In this document: positions 7,245 to 13,020 of the stretch, one piece after another
Position numbering within the stretch: position 1 is the stretch's first letter
Layout of the letters: the number at the start of each line of letters is the position of its first letter
Assembly (NCBI GenBank): GCA_046262315.1
Contig: JBHEMZ010000067.1
Span: forward strand, 1-29,759
Length of the DNA stretch: 29,759 nucleotides
Reading direction: 5' to 3'
Source: JACVRM01 sp046262315
GTDB lineage: Bacteria > Actinomycetota > Thermoleophilia > Gaiellales > Gaiellaceae
Notes under the pieces: generated by a model
Databases searched by the model: none
What the model was told of the DNA's origin: nothing
What the model saw: the letters and a program-made list of their open reading frames with translations, nothing else
Translations under genes and position numbers: made by a program

Positions 7245-9073
7245 AGCATTCCCTCGATCGCCTCGGCCAGCTCGTCCGAGCGGAACGGCAGCCCGCGGAC
7301 TCGGTTGTAGCCGACCGCGTCGACGAGGAACTCGGCGCGCACGAGCTTCGAGAGCTGACCCAGGTTCATCTCCGGAACGAGCACCTGCTCATATCGCGCC
7401 AGCACCTCGGCGGTGTTGCGCGGGAACGGGTTCAGGTGGGTCAAGTGCGCGTGCGCGACCTTCCCGCCCGCCTCGCGGACGCGGCGTACGGCGGCGCCGA
7501 TCGGCCCGTACGTGCCGCCCCAGCCGAGCACGAGCAGCTGCGCTCTTTCCTGGTCGTCCACCTCCAGGTCGGGCACGTCCACGCCGGCCACCTTCTGCGC
7601 GCGCAGCCGCACCATGAAGTCGTGGTTGTCCGGGTCGTAGGAGACGTTCCCGGTGCCGTCCTGCTTCTCGAGGCCGCCGATCCGGTGCTCGAGGCCGGGC
7701 GTGCCCGGGATCGCCCAGTCGCGTGCGAGCGTCTCGGGGTCGCGCCGGTACGGCCAGAAGTCGCCGTTGTGGTTCTTCTCCGTGGTGAAGTCGACCGACA
7801 GGTCGGGCAGCGTGGCCACGTCCGGCAGCCGCCACGGCTCCGAGCCGTTCGCCAGGTACGCGTCCGAGAGCAGGAAGACAGGCGTGCGGTAGGTGAGCGC
7901 GATGCGGCACGCCTCGACCGCCGCGTCGAAGCAGCCGCCCGGCGTCGACGCGGCGACGATCGGCAGCGGCGACTCGGAGTTGCGCCCGAACATGACCATC
8001 AGCAGGTCCCCCTGCTCCGGCTTTGTCGGCATGCCGGTCGACGGGCCGGCGCGCTGCACGTCCACGATCACGAGCGGCAGCTCGAGCGCGATCGCGAGCC
8101 CGATCGTCTCCATCTTCAGGACGACACCGGGGCCGCTCGATGTGGAGACTGCCAGCGAGCCGCCGAACGCCGCCCCGAGCGCCGCGCCGACGGCGGCAAT
8201 CTCGTCCTCGGCCTGGAAGGTGCGGATGCCGAAGGTCTTGTGCCGCGCGAGGTCCTCGAGGAGCGCCGACGCGGGGGTGATCGGATAGGCGCCGAGGAAG
8301 AGCTCGAGGCCGCTCTTGACGCTTGCGGCGACGAGCCCGAGCGCGAGCGCCTGATTGCCTGTGATGTTGCGGTACGTCCCCGGCTTGAGCGGCGCCGGCT
8401 TGATCTCGTACGTGACAGCGAAGTCCTCGCTCGTCTCGCCGTACGCCCAGCCAGCCTTGAACGCGCGCTCGTTCGCCTCCGCAATCTCCGGCCGCGACTT
8501 GAATTTGCGCCGGATGAACTCGACCGTGCCCTCGGCGGGCCGGTGGTACATCCACGACATCAGGCCGAGCGCGAACATGTTCTTCGAGCGCTCGGCCTCG
8601 GGCTTCGTGACGTCGATGTCCTTGAGAGCCTCGATCGTCAGCGACGTGAGCGGGACCTCGTGGACATGGAACTCGTCGAGCGAGCCGTCCTCGAGCGGGT
8701 TCTCTTCATAGCCGGCCTTCTTGAGGTTGCGCTCCGAGAAGGAATCGCGGTTGACGATCAGCGTGCCGCCCTTCGGCAGGTCGCGCTGGTTGGTCTTGAG
8801 CGCCGCCGGGTTCATGGCCACGAGCACGTTGGGCGCGTCGCCCGGGGTGAGGATGTCGTGGTCGGAGAAGTGGATCTGGAAACCGGAGACGCCGGGCAGC
8901 GAGCCGGCAGGCGCCCGGATCTCGGCCGGGAAGTCGGGCAGCGTCGAGAGATCGTTGCCCAGGAGCGCCGTCTCGCTCGTGAAGCGCATGCCGGTGAGCT
9001 GCATGCCGTCTCCCGAGTCGCCCGCGAAGCGGATGACGACCCGGTCGAGCTGCTCGACGGGCTTCGTGGCCAT
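7241..9073 (-). CDS. korA: 2-oxoacid:ferredoxin oxidoreductase, fused gamma-alpha subunit
   Basis: This ~610-residue subunit has the gamma domain at the N-terminus (RFAGDSGDGMQLTG at about residues 16-29, then DFPAEIRAPAGS) fused to the pyrimidine-binding alpha domain. The alpha domain carries AYPITPAS (about 265), FQAEDEIAAVGAALGA and STSSGPGVVLKMET, diagnostic of 2-oxoacid:ferredoxin oxidoreductases. The C-terminal part (LVLGWGGTYGPIGAAV and HLTHLNPFPRNT) is the transketolase-like domain. Together with KorB it would form an alpha2beta2 enzyme making succinyl-CoA and reduced ferredoxin, or the reverse reaction. ATG 9073 is used; an in-frame GTG two codons upstream at 9079 is an alternative, and neither has a clear ribosome site. 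The stop overlaps the next start by four bases. Confidence 0.95.
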   Translation of the reverse strand: MATKPVEQLDRVVIRFAGDSGDGMQLTGMRFTSETALLGNDLSTLPDFPAEIRAPAGSLPGVSGFQIHFSDHDILTPGDAPNVLVAMNPAALKTNQRDLPKGGTLIVNRDSFSERNLKKAGYEENPLEDGSLDEFHVHEVPLTSLTIEALKDIDVTKPEAERSKNMFALGLMSWMYHRPAEGTVEFIRRKFKSRPEIAEANERAFKAGWAYGETSEDFAVTYEIKPAPLKPGTYRNITGNQALALGLVAASVKSGLELFLGAYPITPASALLEDLARHKTFGIRTFQAEDEIAAVGAALGAAFGGSLAVSTSSGPGVVLKMETIGLAIALELPLVIVDVQRAGPSTGMPTKPEQGDLLMVMFGRNSESPLPIVAASTPGGCFDAAVEACRIALTYRTPVFLLSDAYLANGSEPWRLPDVATLPDLSVDFTTEKNHNGDFWPYRRDPETLARDWAIPGTPGLEHRIGGLEKQDGTGNVSYDPDNHDFMVRLRAQKVAGVDVPDLEVDDQERAQLLVLGWGGTYGPIGAAVRRVREAGGKVAHAHLTHLNPFPRNTAEVLARYEQVLVPEMNLGQLSKLVRAEFLVDAVGYNRVRGLPFRSDELAEAIEGML

Positions 9074-9341
9074 GCGCACGGCCAGGGTAGCGCAGCCCCG
9101 CGCGGCGCCTGCCGGCCTGTGGACTCGCCGGTGCGCTTTCGGCGCGATCGCGTCTCACCCGCGTGCGCCGTCCACGAATAGGATCGCGGCGGGGAGGAGG
9201 CTTCGGGCACGTACGCGAGGGGTCTCGGGAAGACAGGTCCATGCGAAGGCCCGTGAGGTCAGAAGCGGCGCGGCGGCGTGGGGACGACTAGTAGGGGGTC
9301 GGCTGGCGCGCGCGCGGATGGCGGTTCGGCCCCTGCACGGT

Positions 9342-9347
9342 TATGCT
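9342..9347 (+). promoter_or_regulatory. Possible -10 element for a leaderless CBS-domain gene
   Basis: TATGCT lies six bases before GTG 9354, and no ribosome site is seen between them. This spacing is that of a leaderless transcript, common in actinobacteria. No strong -35 is visible, so the call is tentative. Confidence 0.3.
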
Positions 9348-9353
9348 CGGCCG

Positions 9354-9761
9354 GTGAGTCGGCTTGGCGAGATCATGCAGCGCGAGGTCCTCGCGGTCGC
9401 CCCCGAGGACACTCTCGGGTCGGCGGCCGAGGAGATGGCCGAGCGCGGCGTGGGCTCCGCCGTGGTGCTCGACTTCGGTCGGTTGATCGGGATCCTGACG
9501 GAGCGCGACATCCTCAGGGCGGTCGCGGGGCGCGTGCACTCCAGCGAGGCGCGCGTGCGCGAGTGGATGACCGCCGATCCCGTCACCGCGTCGGAGTCCA
9601 CATCCGCCGCCGAGGCGGCGCGGCTCATGCTCGAGCACGGCTTCCGCCACCTGCCGGTCGTCGTGGACGAGCAGGCGGTCGGGATCGTCTCGATCCGCGA
9701 GGTCGCGCAGTGGGGCCTCGACGCCTCCGGCGTCGAGCAGGCCGAGTCCGGCACCGGGTAG
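9354..9761 (+). CDS. Tandem CBS-domain protein
   Basis: This 135-residue protein consists of two CBS motifs and little else. CBS1 runs over about residues 1-60 (EIMQREVLAVAPEDTLGSAA to GRLIGILTERDILRAV) and CBS2 over about 65-125 (VREWMTADPVTASEST to EQAVGIVSIREVAQW). Such stand-alone pairs bind adenosine nucleotides (AMP, ATP, NAD, SAM) and act as energy or ligand sensors, in trans on enzymes or channels. I start at GTG 9354 because CBS1 begins at once there; an in-frame ATG at 9318 would add 12 residues outside the domain. The gene stands alone, followed by a double hairpin. No partner can be deduced. Confidence 0.9.
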   Translation: MSRLGEIMQREVLAVAPEDTLGSAAEEMAERGVGSAVVLDFGRLIGILTERDILRAVAGRVHSSEARVREWMTADPVTASESTSAAEAARLMLEHGFRHLPVVVDEQAVGIVSIREVAQWGLDASGVEQAESGTG

Positions 9762-9772
9762 CGCACGACGCC

Positions 9773-9807
9773 GGAGGGACAGCCCCTCCGCAGACAGTCT
9801 TCTGCGG
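9773..9807 (+). terminator. Double hairpin after the CBS gene
   Basis: Two adjacent perfect stems lie between convergent genes: GGAGGG/CCCTCC (9773-9789) and CCGCAGA/TCTGCGG (9788-9807), followed by GCTTTCGG. There is no long U tract. The position suggests a terminator for the CBS gene, possibly serving the facing aminopeptidase gene too. Confidence 0.6.
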
Positions 9808-9848
9808 GCTTTCGGCTGATGCCTCGCCGATGAGACAGTAGGGCGTTC

Positions 9849-11069
9849 CTACAGAGGAAGCACCCACTCGCCGCCGCGCATGATCGGGATGGCGGCGCCG
9901 CCGCGCTCCACGCCGTCCACGTCGACCTCGGGACCGCCGACCATGAAGTCCGTGTGCACGGACGAGTGGTTGAGGCCCGCCGCCTCGCGCTCGACCCACG
10001 ACATCTCCGGCCCTGCGGGGAGCGTCTCGGGCAGACCCTCACCGTAGGCGATGTGCGAGGCCGCGTTCTCGTCGAACAGCGTGTCGAAGAAGGTGATGCC
10101 GGTCTGGCCGACGCGCGACTCCGAATCCACGAGCGCGACCTCCCCAAGCCGCGCGGCGCCGCCGTCGGTCGCCATCTGCGTGCGCAGGACGTCCTCGCCC
10201 GCGGACGCCCATACCTCCACCGCGCGGCCGCCCTCGAAGCGCATCTCGATGTCGCGGACGATCTGTCCGAGCAACACGAGCGGCCGCGTGGAGCGCACGA
10301 CGCCCTCTGTCCGCCGGCAGTCGGGCGACGTGAACACCTCCTCGGTGGGCATGTTCGGAACGTGCGGGTGGCCCCAGGCGGTCCTCGTCGCCGCGCACTC
10401 CCACATACCGCCCGGGAGGAGGCCGACGGTGAGATCCGTCCCCGGCCCGTGAAAGCGGACCGCGTCGAATGCGCACGAGGTGAACCGCCGCGCCCGCCCG
10501 GAGAGTCGCTCGATGTGCTTGCGCCAGGCGGCCGCAGGGTCGGGCTCGTCGAGCCGCACCGCGCGCGCCACGGCCTCCCACAGAGGCCGGGTGTCAGGCT
10601 CGCCGAAGACCGCCTGCGCCCAGCCCTCCGTCGGGTGCGCCACGACAGTCCAATTGACGCGGCCCTCCGTGACCAGGCTGAGCAGGGCCTCTTGCTCGGC
10701 GACCTGCGTCGAGCGCGCGAGCCGGGCGCCGTCGGAGTTGGTGAAGAGCTCGGGATCGGGCTCGCCGGCGATCGATACGAGGGCGCCCTGCCGCTCGCCG
10801 AGATCCCGCGCCTGCTGAATCAGGTGCGGCGGCGTCCACCCGAGCGCCTCCTCGGGTGCGAGATCTACGCGCGCGCGGCGCACGTGCTGGTCGCGGTAGT
10901 GGACGTGGACGTGGCGCGCGCCTCGCTCGTACGCCGCCCGCACGACTGCTCGCGCGAGCGGGGCATGCTCAACCTGCGCGAGGACGAGTACATCCTGCCC
11001 AGGCACGAGGTTGATGCCGACGTCGATGACGAGCCGCGCGTACGCCTCGAGCGGGGGCCCGCCGTTCAC
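9849..11069 (-). CDS. M29-family metalloaminopeptidase
   Basis: This 406-residue cytosolic aminopeptidase belongs to family M29 (AmpS/aminopeptidase T type), dimeric cocatalytic-metal enzymes that remove N-terminal residues from peptides. Metal-site motifs are seen as NMPTEEVFTSPD (about residue 240), the segment VGQTGITFFDTLFDENAASH (about 330) with HIAYGEGLPE, and NHSSVHTDFMVGG (about 370), matching the Glu/Glu/His/His/Asp ligand set of the family. The protein starts at MNGGPPLEAYARLVIDVGIN and covers the family length fully. It is a single-gene unit facing the CBS gene. Substrate range cannot be read from the sequence. Confidence 0.93.
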   Translation of the reverse strand: MNGGPPLEAYARLVIDVGINLVPGQDVLVLAQVEHAPLARAVVRAAYERGARHVHVHYRDQHVRRARVDLAPEEALGWTPPHLIQQARDLGERQGALVSIAGEPDPELFTNSDGARLARSTQVAEQEALLSLVTEGRVNWTVVAHPTEGWAQAVFGEPDTRPLWEAVARAVRLDEPDPAAAWRKHIERLSGRARRFTSCAFDAVRFHGPGTDLTVGLLPGGMWECAATRTAWGHPHVPNMPTEEVFTSPDCRRTEGVVRSTRPLVLLGQIVRDIEMRFEGGRAVEVWASAGEDVLRTQMATDGGAARLGEVALVDSESRVGQTGITFFDTLFDENAASHIAYGEGLPETLPAGPEMSWVEREAAGLNHSSVHTDFMVGGPEVDVDGVERGGAAIPIMRGGEWVLPL

Positions 11070-11125
11070 CTCGAGCGGGCCCCGCCGTTCGCGCTCACCT
11101 CGCGAAACTACCGCGTGGCCGCTAC

Positions 11126-11575
11126 TTACTGGTGCATCTTTGCGGGCGTACCCGACACGTGGAGGAGGTTCTCGACCTCCTCCACGCCCTGGACGCTCCG
11201 GGCACGATCCCCGAGGTCGCTGATCATCTCCTGCGTGCCGACCTCGCCGCGCAGCACGATCTTGCCGTTCTCCGCGTTGACGTTGATCTGGCCCTTCGGC
11301 ACGTCCTCGTCGCGGAAGATCTCCGTCTCGACCTTGTGGGCGAGCGTGGCGTCGTCCGGCTGCGGCTTCTCCTCCTCGCGGACGTGCTGCGCCTGCTGCG
11401 CGACCCCCTTGGCCTCGGCGCCAACGGCATGCTCGGCCCGCGCGCCGCGGCGGCCGACGCCGCGGAAGAGCGCGAGAGCGCGATCACGGGCGGCGTTTCG
11501 CCGCTTGGCCCCTTTCTGCGGGTCGAAGAAATACACACCGGCGGTCAGTGCCGCGAGAAAGCCGAACTTGCGCAT
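11126..11575 (-). CDS. BON-domain protein with N-terminal membrane anchor
   Basis: This ~149-residue protein starts with MRKFGFLAALTAGVYFFDP, a short hydrophobic segment. A basic stretch (GAKRRNAARDRALALFRG) and an Ala/Gln/Glu-rich linker follow. The C-terminal ~70 residues form a BON domain: HKVETEIFRDEDVP, GQINVNAENGKIVLRGEV and a closing helix RARSVQGVEEVENLLHV. BON domains bind phospholipid or support envelope integrity and often respond to osmotic stress. The ribosome site AGGAGGGG lies six bases upstream of ATG 11575, which is preferred over the adjacent TTG. It appears to be transcribed alone. Confidence 0.87.
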   Translation of the reverse strand: MRKFGFLAALTAGVYFFDPQKGAKRRNAARDRALALFRGVGRRGARAEHAVGAEAKGVAQQAQHVREEEKPQPDDATLAHKVETEIFRDEDVPKGQINVNAENGKIVLRGEVGTQEMISDLGDRARSVQGVEEVENLLHVSGTPAKMHQ

Positions 11576-11680
11576 CAAAATCCCCTCCTGGTCTCGTTCG
11601 TTCGATGAGAGGGTTGTAGCCGCGCCGGCCGGGCGCGAAACGCCCGCCGCGACGCGGCCACTACGATGCGAGCGAGGCGG

Positions 11681-11995
11681 TCAGTCGCCCCAGTCGAAGT
11701 CCCGGGAGCGACTCCACAGCCCCTCGCCGTCGCCCGCGGAGGGCTCGTCCGCGACGTTTGCATGGGCGTGGACAGCGGCGAGCTCCGGCTCCACGTCGGC
11801 GAGCGAGATGCCTCCGTCGAGCGTGTCCTCGAAGCGCGCCTGCTCCTCGGTCTTGAACAGCGGATGGTTCTGGAAGGGATCGGTCCCGCGATAGCGCGAG
11901 AGCGGCATGGCGAACTCGAGGTCCGCGTTCTTCTGCTTCAACTCCAAGTGGTCCTGGATCACATCCGTGAACAGCGAAATCACGGTTTCCGGCAT
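11681..11995 (-). CDS. Small acidic protein of unknown function
   Basis: This 104-residue soluble, acidic protein begins MPETVISLFTDVIQDHLELK. It has no signal peptide, membrane span or motif I recognise. The N-terminal half is probably helical (IQDHLELKQKNADLEFAM), followed by a Pro/Phe-rich segment (YRGTDPFQNHPLFKTEEQARF) and a variable Ala/Glu tail ending FDWGD. Codon use is like its neighbours and a purine-rich ribosome site (GGAGAGAGGGAA) directly precedes the ATG, so it is likely expressed. It lies between the BON gene and a divergent small gene at 12052. I do not assign a function. Confidence 0.65.
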   Translation of the reverse strand: MPETVISLFTDVIQDHLELKQKNADLEFAMPLSRYRGTDPFQNHPLFKTEEQARFEDTLDGGISLADVEPELAAVHAHANVADEPSAGDGEGLWSRSRDFDWGD

Positions 11996-12051
11996 TTCCC
12001 TCTCTCCGTAGGGTGCAGCAAGCGGCGGATTGTAAACCGAAAAGTGCTGCT

Positions 12052-12264
12052 ATGTGCGACTATGCCGGCTTGCCGCTCGTCCGTCACCTGCTCTACCGGC
12101 GCCTGGGACCGCTCGGTTTGGTCCTAACCGCCTGGGACGTCTGGCGGCGCCTGCCGCCGCCCGTTCGCCGGCGGATTCTGCACGCGGCGACGAAGCGCGG
12201 GCCGTCTGTCGCGGCGAGCGTCCAGCAGGCGTACCAGCGCCGCCGCGCCGAGCGCCTCGGCTAG
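12052..12264 (+). CDS. Small basic protein of unknown function
   Basis: This 70-residue protein starts MCDYAGLPLVRHLLYRRLG and is strongly basic (RRRILHAATKRG, YQRRRAERLG). One moderately hydrophobic segment (LGPLGLVLTAWDVWRRL) suggests an amphipathic or membrane-touching helix. ATG 12052 is chosen; an in-frame GTG at 12013 would add a Cys/Lys-containing extension without a ribosome site. The 3' end overlaps that of the GGDEF gene by four bases. No family is recognised. Confidence 0.5.
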   Translation: MCDYAGLPLVRHLLYRRLGPLGLVLTAWDVWRRLPPPVRRRILHAATKRGPSVAASVQQAYQRRRAERLG

Positions 12265-12878
12265 CGGTCGTACTTGCGGAGGAGGTCGTCTAGCGCCTCG
12301 CGTAGCACTACCGCCTCCTTCTTGCCGAGCCGCTCGGCGAGCGAGCGCAGGCGCGCCAGCTGCGCCACCGTGTAGTACGAGGACCGCAGGACCATGTCGT
12401 CGCCCGGCGTGAGCCCGAGCGCGTCGCCGCCCTGTTCCTTCGCGGAGTAGAGCGCCAGGTCGGCCTTCCGCAGGAGCTCATCTCCCGTCTTGGCGTCGCG
12501 AGGGAGGTTCGCGACACCGATGCTCGCTGTGCAGCGCAGCCCGTCCGGCAGGGCCGCCGCCAGGGCCTCGTCCAGCTCGCGGCGCAGGGTCTCCGCACGC
12601 AGGAAGGCGTGCTCCAACGAGAGCGCGGGCGCGACGACGGCGAACTCGTCCCCGCCGATGCGCGCGCAGCTCCAGCCTTCGGGGTCGGCTGCGCCGCGCA
12701 CGACCGACCACGCTGCCTCGATGACTCGGTCGCCCACCTCACGGCCGGCCTCGGTGTTGATGATGGCGAAGTCGTCGAGGTCGATCTGTAGGAGGGAGAC
12801 GGCCTGCTCGCGCTCGGCCGCCTCGCGAAGCCACTGCGCTAGCTCGCCGGGTGAGGTGATGGTGCTGGTGGTGGACAT
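12261..12878 (-). CDS. GGDEF diguanylate cyclase-like protein with ribbon-helix-helix-like C-terminus
   Basis: This protein has 205 residues. Residues ~25-160 form a GGDEF domain: LLQIDLDDFAIINTEAG holds the Mg-binding Asp and substrate-binding Asn, RIGGDEFAVVAP is the intact active-site loop, and CTASIGVANLP with KADLALYSAKEQGGD completes the fold. It could therefore make c-di-GMP. The inhibitory RxxD site normally five residues before GGDEF is absent. There is no sensor domain. The last ~42 residues (RSSYYTVAQLARLRSLAERL, then GKKEAVVLREALDDLLRKY) read like a CopG/ribbon-helix-helix DNA-binding unit, an unusual partner. The ATG has a clear AAGGAG six bases upstream. The promoter region carries AT-rich repeats that could be its own operator. 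Confidence 0.87.
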   Translation of the reverse strand: MSTTSTITSPGELAQWLREAAEREQAVSLLQIDLDDFAIINTEAGREVGDRVIEAAWSVVRGAADPEGWSCARIGGDEFAVVAPALSLEHAFLRAETLRRELDEALAAALPDGLRCTASIGVANLPRDAKTGDELLRKADLALYSAKEQGGDALGLTPGDDMVLRSSYYTVAQLARLRSLAERLGKKEAVVLREALDDLLRKYDR

Positions 12879-12917
12879 CGTGAGCTCCTTTCGTGGCGCC
12901 GAGGGCTACCCGCTCCC

Positions 12918-12953
12918 ACTATACATACCACCGATATACATAAACATATATCG
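12918..12953 (-). promoter_or_regulatory. AT-rich promoter/operator of the GGDEF gene with direct and inverted repeats
   Basis: An AT-rich island in a GC-rich background contains TATACATA twice (12920-12927 and 12935-12942, 15-base period) and a 7-base inverted repeat CGATATA/TATATCG (12932-12938 and 12947-12953). On the minus strand TATAGT (12923-12918) is a good -10, and TGTTTA lies 17 bases upstream as a weak -35. The repeats cover both elements, as an operator would. Confidence 0.55.
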
Positions 12954-13005
12954 TTGTTCAAGGCCCCATCGAGGCCAGACCCCGTCCCAGGAGTCCTGCA
13001 GAACC

Positions 13006-13020
13006 AGGGGCGCGGCCCCT
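13006..13020 (-). terminator. Hairpin at the end of sucA
   Basis: AGGGGC and GCCCCT pair around GCG, overlapping the last bases of sucA on the minus strand. An 11-base palindrome (CAGGAGTCCTG, 12989-12999) follows. No U tract is present, so termination here is only suggested. Confidence 0.35.

Noticed and set aside
7436..9181. A 581-codon plus-strand open frame antisense to korA
   Set aside because: It is Arg/Glu/Val-rich shadow sequence opposite a gene with clear domain motifs.
9080..9353. Possible riboswitch or small gene between korA and the CBS gene
   Set aside because: No conserved riboswitch strings, no good stems and no open frame with a ribosome site were found in these 274 bases.
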